Under the pieces are notes generated by a model, which saw only the letters and a list, made by a program, of their open reading frames with translations, did no database searches and was not told the origin of the DNA. Below are positions 18,558-26,678 of a stretch of DNA of 64,000 nt, piece after piece; the first letter of the stretch is position 1, and each line of letters opens with the position of its first letter. This DNA comes from Methylomarinum sp965277025 (GTDB lineage: Bacteria > Pseudomonadota > Gammaproteobacteria > Methylococcales > Methylomonadaceae): contig OZ255706.1 of the NCBI GenBank assembly GCA_965277025.1, forward strand, positions 1,488,001 to 1,552,000, read 5' to 3'. The position numbers and the translations under genes were made by a program.

Positions 18558-19678
18558 GAAGTTACGCATTGACAGGCAATGTTAAACTATGGGTTTAAAA
18601 AATCCCAAAGTCAATGCAAGGCAAACCTTGATAAGAGAAATAACACGCCCCTCAACAGCCTGCTGTACATTACCCATGTATATTGGTTTTTTATTAAGTG
18701 AGCCGAAACAAGCTGGTTGTCGACGATTAGGAGAAGTCATGTCAATATCACATGATAGCGTAAATCGATTTCTAAATCGGGAGCATTACACTGGGCGGGA
18801 TTTATACAATGAAGCCAGCGCAAGCCTGAATTTAAAGGGCGGAACCTTGAGTGTTGACGATAGTGTTCTTGATAAACCTTATAGCCAATATATGGCATAT
18901 GTCAGTTATTTTTGGTCGGGAAAACATCATAGAGCAGTCAAGGGAATCAATCTTATCACGTTGTACTACACAGACATTCAAGGAAAACACCAACCACTGA
19001 ATTTCCGGGTGGTCGATAAGGCGGAAGGAAAGACAAAAAATGACTATTTTCAAGACATGCTGACCGAAGTATTAGCTTGGGGACTAGAACCTGGTTTTAT
19101 AACAGGAGATAGCTGGTACAGTTGCGTGGATAATCTTAAATTGATAAGAAATCATCAGACAGGATTATTCTTTGCAGTGGAAGGTAATCGATTAGTCTCT
19201 GTTGAAAAAGGTTCATGGGTTCAAGTCAGGCAATTAGAAATCCCGGAAGACGGCTTAATGGTTTGGCTCAAAAATTTTGGGTATGTGAAATTATTTCGGA
19301 CGACCTTGAAAGAACAAGTTCGCCATTACATAAGTTCACTACCTGATGAAGAAAAAACCGCTGTTTTTGACAAGAAAGCATTTACCGAACAACATGATAG
19401 GCATTGGCAGATTGAGCAATATCATCGGGCAATAAAGCAGGTGTGTAATATTGAGCGGTTCCAGGTTCGCAATAAAAGAGCAATAAATAATCATATTTTT
19501 TCTGCAATTTGTGGCTTTGTTCAATTACAAAAATTGAGCTTTGCAGACGTGATTAATAATTGCTATGGCGTACAGCGGAATTTATTCAACGATGTTATGG
19601 CTTCGTTTATCGACACCTTTATGCCAAATATGAATCATTTAAACCCAAAATTCCGATCTGTTGTCAATGCGTAACTTC
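18558..19678 (+). mobile_element. IS701/IS4-like element A, copy 1
   Basis: The element is 1121 bp with perfect ends GAAGTTACGCATTGACA / TGTCAATGCGTAACTTC and TA on both sides (18556-18557, 19679-19680). Two further copies lie at 26678-27797 and 53939-55059. The left neighbour is an IS66 fragment and the right neighbour is an IS3 fragment, so the flanks do not come from one target. Confidence 0.9.
18589..19674 (+). CDS. IS701/IS4-like DDE transposase (intact copy of element A)
   Basis: The 361-residue protein has the DDE layout of IS4/IS701-type transposases: the first Asp in LSVDDSVLDKPY, the second in ITGDSWYSCVDN, and the Glu region HWQIEQYHRAIKQVCNIERFQVR. The start MGLKNPKVNARQ lies 31 bases inside the element, and the stop codon lies in the right terminal repeat. 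This is the only one of three copies in the window without a frame-breaking change, so it may be the active source. The exact family assignment is uncertain. Confidence 0.85.
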   Translation: MGLKNPKVNARQTLIREITRPSTACCTLPMYIGFLLSEPKQAGCRRLGEVMSISHDSVNRFLNREHYTGRDLYNEASASLNLKGGTLSVDDSVLDKPYSQYMAYVSYFWSGKHHRAVKGINLITLYYTDIQGKHQPLNFRVVDKAEGKTKNDYFQDMLTEVLAWGLEPGFITGDSWYSCVDNLKLIRNHQTGLFFAVEGNRLVSVEKGSWVQVRQLEIPEDGLMVWLKNFGYVKLFRTTLKEQVRHYISSLPDEEKTAVFDKKAFTEQHDRHWQIEQYHRAIKQVCNIERFQVRNKRAINNHIFSAICGFVQLQKLSFADVINNCYGVQRNLFNDVMASFIDTFMPNMNHLNPKFRSVVNA

Positions 19679-19680
19679 TA

Positions 19681-20015
19681 GGATAGACTTTATGCTCAGG
19701 ATGCGGCTTACTGGTGTTCGGGTCCGGCGCCATGCCGACCAGCCCCAGTATGCGCATCAGCCGCTGAACCCGTTTGCGGTTGACCTGATGGTTAAGGCCG
19801 CGTAAATACTTTGTCATACGGCGTGAGCCATAAAAAGGATGCCGGGTATATTCTTCGTCGAGCAACCGCAACAGTTGCTGATCTTCAGCAGACACCGGCT
19901 GTTGTTGGCGTTTTTTCTGTTCATAGATTACTGAGCGGGTAACGTTCAATAACTGGCATTGCCGACTTAACGCCAACTCATCTTTTTGATCCACCCAGCT
20001 TTGACGCGTGATCAT
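19681..20015 (-). pseudogene. IS3-family transposase orfB, truncated
   Basis: This is the N-terminal 111 or so residues of an IS3 orfB (MITRQSWVDQKDELALSRQCQLL, then the HTH_21-like YGSRRMTKYLRG). The reading frame then runs into element A and ends in unrelated residues. The catalytic domain is lost. Its start overlaps the orfA stop (ATGA). Confidence 0.88.
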
Positions 20016-20305
20016 AGGCTGATCCCGGACTTTTTTCTAAGCCAATCCAGTTCCATATTCAACTGCCCGATTTTGGCGTACAGACGGTCCGGATTGTCTT
20101 GCGCCTTCACCGCTTTCGGCCCGCGTTTGCCTTCAAACAGGCTTCCCGCATTGGCCAACAGTTCCTTTTTCCATTGTCTTACCTGAGATGGATGGACTTC
20201 ATTCTCTTGAGCAATCTCATTGATCGTTTTGATGTTCTTAACCGCTTCCAGCGCGATTTTGGCCTTTTGCGCCCCGCTAAAGGTTTTCCGTTTTTTTTCG
20301 CTCAT
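20012..20305 (-). CDS. IS3-family transposase orfA (orphan)
   Basis: A helix-turn-helix protein (MSEKKRKTFSGAQKAKIALEAV, then INEIAQENEVHPSQVRQWKKELL) with a C-terminal leucine-zipper-like segment. The best start is ATG 20305 with AGAGGT upstream; an ATG at 20326 is also in frame. It is intact, but its partner orfB is truncated, so it could at most act as a regulator of the full copy elsewhere. Confidence 0.85.
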   Translation of the reverse strand: MSEKKRKTFSGAQKAKIALEAVKNIKTINEIAQENEVHPSQVRQWKKELLANAGSLFEGKRGPKAVKAQDNPDRLYAKIGQLNMELDWLRKKSGISL

Positions 20306-20388
20306 TTTTTGTACCTCTTTTTTCAATAGTCATAGTTTAAACTATTGTCCGGATTACGGGGTCCACTATAAGGAGCAAAGGTTTCAAA

Positions 20389-20530
20389 ATGGCTAAAGCA
20401 ATCAAATTATCAGATGAACTGATAGCAGATGCGAGAACACATGGTGACGCTCAACACAGAAGGGCACCACGGCAAATTGAATACTGGGCTAGAATCGGCA
20501 AATTAGCCGATGAAAATCCTGACTTACCAC
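20389..20530 (+). pseudogene. ParD-like antitoxin, cut by IS630
   Basis: The first 47 residues (MAKAIKLSDELIADARTHG, then HRRAPRQIEYWARIGKLADENPDLP) match the ParD-like antitoxin family of type II toxin-antitoxin systems. A ribosome site AAGGAG lies upstream. At the TA at 20531 the IS630 copy 2 interrupts it; the sequence on the far side of the IS is not the expected C-terminal part, so the rest is lost. No ParE-like toxin gene is visible. The frame runs on into IS630 orfA without a stop, producing a 249-residue chimeric ORF. Confidence 0.75.
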
Positions 20531-20637
20531 TAGTGCACATAAGCGAAAACACCAATGCTATTTATGAGGAATATATTGTAAGAGGAATATATTGTAATAT
20601 GCTGAATAATACTATATTAAATTCAGCAGGTGATATC

Positions 20638-21138
20638 ATGCCACGTCTAACAGCAGCCCCAATCAGTTTAACAGAAGAACAACGCACGTTATTGCAAGGC
20701 ACAGTGCGTAAACATACAAGTCCTCAGAATTTGGTGACACGTTGCCGTATTATATTGTTGGCAGATGAAGGCATTAGTGTACATGAAACCATGCGCCAGT
20801 TAAAAACTGGACGGACAACTGTTCAAAATTGGCGAAAACGCCGGTTACAGAACAGTGAACAAGAAAATCCTTTAGCCCGGCTTCAAGATGCACCGCGAAG
20901 CGGTGCGCCTGCTATCTATACGGCGGAGCAAATTTGCAGCATTATCGCGATAGCCTGCGAACGCCCAGAGGATAGTCAACGCCCGATCACTCATTGGACG
21001 CAACAAGAAATAGCCGATGAAGCGATAAAACGGGGCATTGTTGATTATATTTCACAACGCTCTGTTGGGCGCTTTTTAAAAAGAAGCGGACCTGCAACCC
21101 CACCGGATGAAAGGCTGGTTGACGGCAAAAAAAGATGA
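20638..21138 (+). CDS. IS630-family transposase, N-terminal ORF (orfA), copy 2
   Basis: Nearly identical to copy 1 (one residue differs, KTGRTT for KIGRTT). The likely start is MPRLTAAPIS at 20638, though the frame is open back to the ParD-like ATG at 20389 because of the insertion. It has the same T5A5 site and the same +1 break before the catalytic ORF. Confidence 0.8.
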   Translation: MPRLTAAPISLTEEQRTLLQGTVRKHTSPQNLVTRCRIILLADEGISVHETMRQLKTGRTTVQNWRKRRLQNSEQENPLARLQDAPRSGAPAIYTAEQICSIIAIACERPEDSQRPITHWTQQEIADEAIKRGIVDYISQRSVGRFLKRSGPATPPDERLVDGKKR

Positions 21139-21835
21139 ATACTTCAACGAGAAGTGTCAAGATATTTGCGAAACCTGCCAACGGGCTTTGGAGCGGGAAG
21201 CGCAAGGCATCAAAACGATTTCGATTGATGAAATGACAGGGATTCAAGCTTTAGAGCGAGCAGCGCAGACATTGCCGATGAAGAAAGGAAAAGTTGAACG
21301 ACAAGAATTTGAATATATTCGACATGGTACCCAGACCTTGATTGCAGGTTTTGATGTGGCCACGGGAGAAGTAATGGGAAGTATAGGAGAAACTCGAACA
21401 GAGCAAGATTTTGCCGGGTTTTTGAACCTGCTTTTTCATCAACAACCCAAACAAACCCATTGGCATTTAGTCATGGATAATCTCAATACACATTGTTCAG
21501 AATCGGTGGTTCGATTAATTGCCGAAAAAATTTCGTATTCAGGAGAATCAAGGGTTAAAGGAAAAGAGGGTATTTTGAAATCAATGGAAAGTCGTACTGC
21601 TTTTTTGACTAACTCAAACCATCCGGTTGTTTTTCATTTTACCCCTAAGCATTGTTCATGGCTTAATCAGATAGAGATCTGGTTTTCTATTTTAATGCGT
21701 AAAGTAATCCGGCGCGGCAACTTTAAATCTAAAGAGGATTTAAACAAAAAAATAGCGGATTTCATAAAATATTTCAATGAAACCATGGCTAAGCCTTTTC
21801 GTTGGACGTATCAGGCTAAGCCACTTACTCAATAG
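21107..21835 (+). CDS. IS630-family transposase, catalytic ORF (orfB), copy 2
   Basis: DDE residues are present in ISIDEMTGIQ, HLVMDNLNTH and NQIEIWFSIL. About eight residues differ from copy 1, including Cys for Tyr near residue 22 and Gly for Glu in the FAGFLNLL segment. It is open throughout, so the two copies have diverged by substitutions while both keep the catalytic frame. Confidence 0.85.
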   Translation: MKGWLTAKKDEYFNEKCQDICETCQRALEREAQGIKTISIDEMTGIQALERAAQTLPMKKGKVERQEFEYIRHGTQTLIAGFDVATGEVMGSIGETRTEQDFAGFLNLLFHQQPKQTHWHLVMDNLNTHCSESVVRLIAEKISYSGESRVKGKEGILKSMESRTAFLTNSNHPVVFHFTPKHCSWLNQIEIWFSILMRKVIRRGNFKSKEDLNKKIADFIKYFNETMAKPFRWTYQAKPLTQ

Positions 21836-21862
21836 AGTGAGAACTTGCGCTTGTTTGCACTA

Positions 21863-22214
21863 GGAGCACTAGGGGGAGGAAGTCAAGCAATATGGCCGAG
21901 ATCAAGAACACCACGCCCCGACCACACTCACATACATGAGTCCGAGCGGACCGAGTAGGATAGTCAGCACCAGCGTCATCCTCCAGCGCCGACAGGTCCA
22001 GTTCATCGCCCCGGATTTCGCCGTTGCCTCGCGCTTGGTCGGGGGCATCGATGTGCTGGCGGAACTGCCGCGCCAGCCAATCAGCGTCTCTTGCGTTTCC
22101 GGGGCTTCAACGACCGCCAGCTCCGAAGACAGATCCTGGTAGAAAGACCGACGCTTCTACAGCTTCTGCATCAGGTATTCTTCGGGATCAACCCACCCGT
22201 TGCACTAGCGAGTT
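21863..22214 (+). other. GC-rich stretch without a recognisable gene
   Basis: The base composition changes sharply at the IS630 right end. Short open frames exist on the plus strand here, but none gives a product I recognise. It may be decayed DNA upstream of the istA remnant. Confidence 0.5.
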
Positions 22215-22862
22215 GAATCCGCGATCGAAGTACTGCGCCTCAAGCACGAGGCCAAGCTCAGCCACTCTATCCAAGGGCGTGGTCAGCAAGCGCCTTAGCC
22301 TAGCCCAGCCCCTTGGCCTGGCCGCTTCCCGAGGACACGGATGAAGCGGCGCTGGTGTCGATGCTGTTCCCTGCCAAGGCGAAGCCGGACCGGTTCGTCG
22401 AACCCGACTACTTCTTCCAGGTCCACCAGGAGCTCAAGCGCAAGGGTGTGACCCTGCAGCTGCTGTGGGCCGAGTACGTCGCCCTGCACGGTGAGCGGGC
22501 CTACCGCTACAGCCGCTTCTGTGGGCGCTACCGTGCGTGGCGGGCGCGCCAGAAGCGCAGCCTGCGCCAGCAGCACCGGGCCGGCGAGAAGGCCTTCATC
22601 GACTACTGCGGCCCGAGTGTACCCATCGTCGATCGCCACACCTGCGAGATCCGTGATACCCAGGTCTTTGTCGAGGTGCTCGGGGCCTTACACCCAGTCA
22701 CTGCCTCCCCTGGATCGGCTCGAACCAGCGCATGTTGCGCTTCTTCGGTGGCGTGCCGGATCTGCTGGCCCCGAACAACCTGAAGGCCGCGGCCACTCGG
22801 GCCAGTCGCTATGCGGCAAAGATCAACGTCACCTACGCTGAGATGGCAGCCCACTACAAGCC
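22215..22862 (+). pseudogene. IS21-type istA transposase, decayed remnant
   Basis: Pieces of an IstA-like protein can be read in successive frames: IEVLRLKHEAKLSHSI, KGVVSKRLSLAQ, WPLPEDTDEAALVSMLFP, QVHQELKRKGVTLQLLW, GEKAFIDYCGP and, in a further frame, NQRMLRFFGGVPDLL and YAEMAAHYK. At least three frameshifts separate them. The last residues abut the haemagglutinin fragment at about 22862. It differs from the intact IS21 element at 41268-43740. Confidence 0.8.
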
Positions 22863-23978
22863 CAAGATCACAAGGATAACGGCTTGAAGGAAATCGGCAT
22901 CGACAGAATGGTGCCGTGTCTTTGGTTCTCCATGCCCTGCAGTTCCGTCCTGCGGGGGGGCGCCAGCGTCATGATCAGGTGGCTCAGTATCATGATCAGG
23001 CGGCTCAGTATCATGATCAGGTGGCTCAGTATCATGATCAGGCGGCTCAGTATCATGATCAGGCGGCTCAGTATCATGATCAGGCGGCTCAGTATCATGA
23101 TCAGGCGGGAGTGGGTTGGGGTAGTCGTAGATCTCGCCTTCGACGCTGATCTGGATCTCGCCTGAGAGCGTCACCACCTTCGGGGGTAACCTGACCCACA
23201 AGTCGAAACCACTGCCCACCAAGGTGATACGGTCGGCATACATGCCGCCGAGCGCAGAACTGTCCAGCAGCATCTGGTGCTGGTTGGGTGCCTCATTGGG
23301 TGTAGCCACGCCGCTGCGGTAGTCGATGCTCTGGCTGCCCAAGCGCAGAGACAGCGTGTGGGCGTACAGTTTCCCGTTCAGCTGCAGGGCCTGAGCATAC
23401 AGATCGACCGAATCTGCCCCCCTAGCGTCGAGCCCACCTCGCTCAATGATGATGTCCCCTCCGATGACATTCAGCGTCTTCAGGCCAGGCCAGTGCAGGT
23501 CACCATTATCATTGAACGTCGGGCGTCCGGTACTCAGGGTCATGCGAGCGATATTGATGAAGCGCACGCCGTCGATCACCAGACCGTCAGGGTTGACGAT
23601 AATTATGTCAGTCTTATAGCCATACCCCTTGTCGCCAGCGATCTCAATGGGGCCGCGCAACTGGCTGGGCGCGCTGCCGGTGACTTCGATGAGGATCACC
23701 ATGGCGCTCTCATGCTGTAGCCTTGGGTTGCCTTTGATCGAACCAGCAAGCTGGCTGTCGTAGTCCGCCCTGTCCGACCTAGAGTTGTTGATGATCAACC
23801 CAATCGAATCGACTTCGAAGCTATCGAAGCGGTTATATGACAGCCCGGCCGCATTGGGCGGGGCGATCTGCACGATCGGCACGCCGTTGGGCTCGCCGAC
23901 CTTTTGGGCAGCGTGCACCTGATACGTAGTTAATACCAGCAGCAGGACGGTTAGGAGGATGCGGTTTGGTACTTGCAC
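22854..23978 (-). pseudogene. Filamentous haemagglutinin N-terminal (TPS) domain protein, truncated
   Basis: After a signal-like segment (PNRILLTVLLLVLTTYQVHA) the sequence GVPIVQIAPPNAAGLSYNRFDSFEV matches the start of the two-partner-secretion (TPS) domain of FhaB-type exoproteins, secreted through a TpsB partner. Further family-like segments are GLIINNS, DIIIVNPDGLVIDG and GGLDARGADSVDLYAQ. I place the start at GTG 23978, with GGAGA upstream; the frame is open to 24170. The C-terminal part has seven copies of PPDHD(TE) and then ends against the istA remnant. FhaB proteins usually exceed 1000 residues, so this about 374-residue product is probably a fragment. No TpsB partner is seen. Confidence 0.75.
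22971..23107 (-). repeat. 21-bp tandem repeat, seven copies, in the haemagglutinin gene
   Basis: A 21-bp unit containing ATGATCAGGCGGCTCAGTATC-like sequence (one or two units with GTGG for GCGG) is repeated seven times in frame and encodes PPDHDTE. Units are almost identical, so copy number could vary by slippage or recombination. Confidence 0.9.
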
Positions 23979-23992
23979 GACGAGTTCTCCAT

Positions 23993-24042
23993 CTGTATTG
24001 GCCGCACGATGACATCGGACAGCGGCAGGGATCATGGTAAAT
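23993..24042 (+). repeat. 50-bp repeat (copy 2) before the haemagglutinin fragment
   Basis: This stretch matches 846-895 with three mismatches in the same orientation. In both places it lies just upstream of a minus-strand start: an ISAs1-like transposase there, the haemagglutinin fragment here. Confidence 0.7.
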
Positions 24043-25239
24043 TTTTCCCGGATCTCATCCAGCCAACCTGCGCGATAGTGACGCGCCAGGGAGTTGATCT
24101 GGTCATGTTCGGCGCGCCCCTTACAGCTCGAAGGGGGAAGAAAGTGAATGCTCGGAAAACAGGCCCACAAGTTGCGTCAGAGTTGCCCACCATAGCTTTG
24201 GCTGCCTTGCGGGCGGACAGGTGACCTCTGTCTATTGCGCGGTGCAGCATGTTAACGAAGGCTGGGGAGAACCGCTTCGGCGTGCCTGCCACGGATGGAC
24301 GCTGGCGCTCCTGTTGGAGGGCATCCCGTGTTTCCGTACCGATCCAGTTCAGATTGAACAGTCTCCAGGCAAGGGCCACTGGCGCGACACGCAACTGCAT
24401 GGCTACGTCTGCAAGATGGCTTACGTCATCAATGCGACGCTTATCGATCAGATTCGCCAAAGAGGCCTGGGGCATCAGCAGAGCAGCGGCGAAGTTGTTG
24501 GCCAGCTGCTCGATGCGTTTGCCCTTGGCCCGGTCTTCGACCGAATTGGATTCGCGGTGATCCGGCTTCATGGCGTCCCAGGTCAGAGCGTGGAACAGTT
24601 CATGAGCCAAGTCGAAGAAACGACGGGCCTCCGGCTCGTTGCGGTTGATCAGGATCTCATATCCTGGAGATGACAGGTCGCGCCGGAGATCGAATCTCCC
24701 TCCGGGGTTTCGATCGTGTCAACGTACAGGACCGGGATGTCGAACTCCTGCTCGATCTTCTCGGCCAGCCGCTCGGCCGAAACAACACCCAGGTCAAGCG
24801 CCTCGCCCAGGCTTTCAGCACGGACGATCGCATCCTTGTATGAGGACTGCGTGGTGAGACGCAGGGTGTGCTTGAGGGGATTGGACCGATCCTGCTCATT
24901 CTCACGCAACCAGCGCAGCAGGCCGATCCACTGGCCGGCCCTCAGCTCAAAACCGTCCAGGCTGTCTTCGGCCAATCCGGGAGAGGCGCGCCAGGAGAAC
25001 TGGGCCTCGCCGGCGACTTGGAATGGATTGAGGAAGAAGTCGAGTTCGCAATCCAGTGTGTCAGTCAGCAGGACGAATTCATCCGGCTTGAGCGCCCGCT
25101 TGCCATTCTCAATATCGGAAACGCTCTGACGGTCTTTCAGGTCCATAGCCTTGGCCAAACGACCCTGCGTCCATCCGACCGCCTCGCGGGCAGCTTTGAC
25201 GCGATAGCCAATGAGTCTCTGTGATATTTGTCCAAGCAT
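24032..25239 (-). pseudogene. XRE/ImmA-IrrE family regulator-protease, frameshifted and truncated
   Basis: The N-terminal part is a helix-turn-helix (AREAVGWTQGRLAKAMDLKDRQSVSDIENGKR). The C-terminal part has the ImmA/IrrE zinc peptidase motif AHELFHALTWD and a downstream NNFAAALLMPQ. Proteins of this kind (often partners of toxin or phage regulation) sense signals and cleave repressors. A one-base shift near 24652-24658 breaks the frame; reading YEILINRNEPEARRFFDL in the other frame joins both halves. The 3' end after SARKAAKAM departs from the family, probably at a junction near 24210. The start is ATG 25239 with GGGGAG seven bases upstream; 25350 is open but unsupported. Confidence 0.75.
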
Positions 25240-25988
25240 AGCAATCTCCCCTTCTAGAAAGGCAATTCTAATCCTGTGAACCAGAATTTGCAAGATTTTC
25301 TTGCGCCATCTGAGGGGTTCGGCCTTCTGGCGTGGCGCCTGCATTCCCATCGTTCTTGCCTGCCTTAGTAGGCTGAGACAAGGTGTAGCAAAGAACGTTC
25401 CCGGGAGTCAAGAATTGTCAGATGTGCACGGACTCAGTCGCTCGCCCTGGAGCTTGGATTGGGGCCCCGCCACAACAGCGCAAGCTCGTTGCACCGACAC
25501 GCCCCATGGTGAGGGGGACCCGGCGCGCCTCCGGCTTGCCGGCCGGGCTGCAAGACAGCGCACGCTGGCCTGCCCTGCCGGGGGAGCCCCCCTGACCGCC
25601 TGCCCCTCTCAGCTTCGGTGATCTGGTCTCCGAGGCGCTAGCCCGAATATTTCACCAAAAAGAAAGGCAAAACCTCTTTAATCCGTTATAATTCAGTTGC
25701 TTACGATAAGGGCCTAAGGGGTCAGAGAGATTATTTGTTTCTTGATTTAAAAATAAACAAGCGACAGAAAATACAGAATTTCAATAACTTATATCTGCGT
25801 AATTCTACGATTTTGACGGCGATTAAAGAATATTTTGATAAGCTTTTATACAGTAAACTTCTTGCTAAACACTTATTATTGTTGGTGACAATAACTGGTT
25901 AAGTTTGCAATCAATAAAAAAGGGTTGAAGCTATTTTCGACATGAATTTTGTCCTTTCTTCTCAGCATTGAAATTAAAGATTCAATAA
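25240..25988 (+). other. Long intergenic stretch with a composition boundary
   Basis: Bases 25240-25640 are GC-rich and contain only unsupported short frames. Near 25640-25700 composition switches to AT-rich and stays so up to the RAYT start. No repeat, RNA gene or promoter stands out with confidence. Confidence 0.5.
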
Positions 25989-26678
25989 ATGCCTAGAAAA
26001 CCACGGTTTTTCTTGCCTGATGTTCCGGTGCATGCTATTCAGCGGGGTAATAATCGGCAAGCTGTTTTTTTCGAGGAGGCTGATTATTCTCAGTATTTAA
26101 CTTATCTGCAGGCTGCAGCTGAGAAATACGCATGTCGGATTCATGCCTATGTGTTAATGACAAATCATGTGCATTTGTTGGTCACGCCTGAAAGCCGGGA
26201 TGGTTTGAGCCGGATGTTTCAATATGTTGGCCGCTATTATGTTTCTTATGTCAATAAAACTTACAAGCGCACAGGGACGTTGTGGGAAGGGCGCTATAAA
26301 GCAAACATTATTGAGGAAGAAGCCTATTTATTGCGTTGTTATCGTTATATTGAATTGAATCCGATCAGGGCGGGCATGGTTGAACGGCCGGAAGATTATC
26401 CCTGGTCGAGCTTCGGGTTTAATGCAATGCAGAAAGACAATTTGTTAATAACGCCGCATGCCTTGTATTTACAGTTGGGCAAGACTGATGAATTGCGGCG
26501 GCAGGCTTATCGGGCTTTATTTGACATGGTCTTGGAAAAAAATGTGATTGACCAATTGCGAGGCTGTCTGCAAAGTGGGATGCCGCTGGGTGGGGAGAGT
26601 TTTAAATCCCGGATAGAGAATGCCTTGCAGGTAAGTCTTGGGCAAATGAAGAGAGGCCGTCCACGAAAAAAGAAGTAG
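25989..26678 (+). CDS. REP-associated tyrosine transposase (RAYT, Y1 HUH family)
   Basis: The 229-residue protein belongs to the Y1 transposase (IS200-like) superfamily in its RAYT branch: the start PRKPRFFLPDVPVHAIQRGNNRQAVFF, the HUH metal motif in MTNHVHLLVTPE and the catalytic Tyr region FQYVGRYYVSYVNKTYKRTGTLWEGRYKA. A basic tail (KRGRPRKKK) closes it. RAYTs are single-copy domesticated transposases that act on REP hairpins by single-strand cleavage. Hairpins with an invariant loop occur at five places in this window and are candidates for its targets. The stop codon is TAG made by the TA target and first base of IS701-like copy 2, so the natural 3' end may be altered. Confidence 0.9.
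   Translation: MPRKPRFFLPDVPVHAIQRGNNRQAVFFEEADYSQYLTYLQAAAEKYACRIHAYVLMTNHVHLLVTPESRDGLSRMFQYVGRYYVSYVNKTYKRTGTLWEGRYKANIIEEEAYLLRCYRYIELNPIRAGMVERPEDYPWSSFGFNAMQKDNLLITPHALYLQLGKTDELRRQAYRALFDMVLEKNVIDQLRGCLQSGMPLGGESFKSRIENALQVSLGQMKRGRPRKKK

Larger units (their letters stand above)
19681..20367 (-). mobile_element. IS3-family element, 5' fragment
   Basis: The right end GGGGTCCACT (20358-20367) matches the terminal repeat of the complete IS3 copy at 48004-49341. All of orfA and about the first third of orfB are present; the match stops at 19681 against IS701-like element A. Confidence 0.88.
20533..21860 (+). mobile_element. IS630-family element, copy 2
   Basis: This copy is 1328 bp, 16 bp longer than copy 1 because GAGGAATATATTGTAA is duplicated in tandem at 20566-20597. 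It is flanked by TA at 20531-20532 and 21861-21862. Left flank: ParD-like gene; right flank: unrelated GC-rich DNA. Confidence 0.9.

Noticed and set aside
22884..23165. Repetitive open frames on the plus strand and CRISPR-like periodicity
   Set aside because: The 21-bp units are contiguous without spacers and encode PPDHDTE on the minus strand in a TPS-domain protein; this is a tandem coding repeat, not a CRISPR array.
25301..25621. 106-codon plus-strand frame in the GC-rich intergenic stretch
   Set aside because: No ribosome site, low-complexity Arg/Pro/Ala-rich product, and codon use of a random GC-rich frame.
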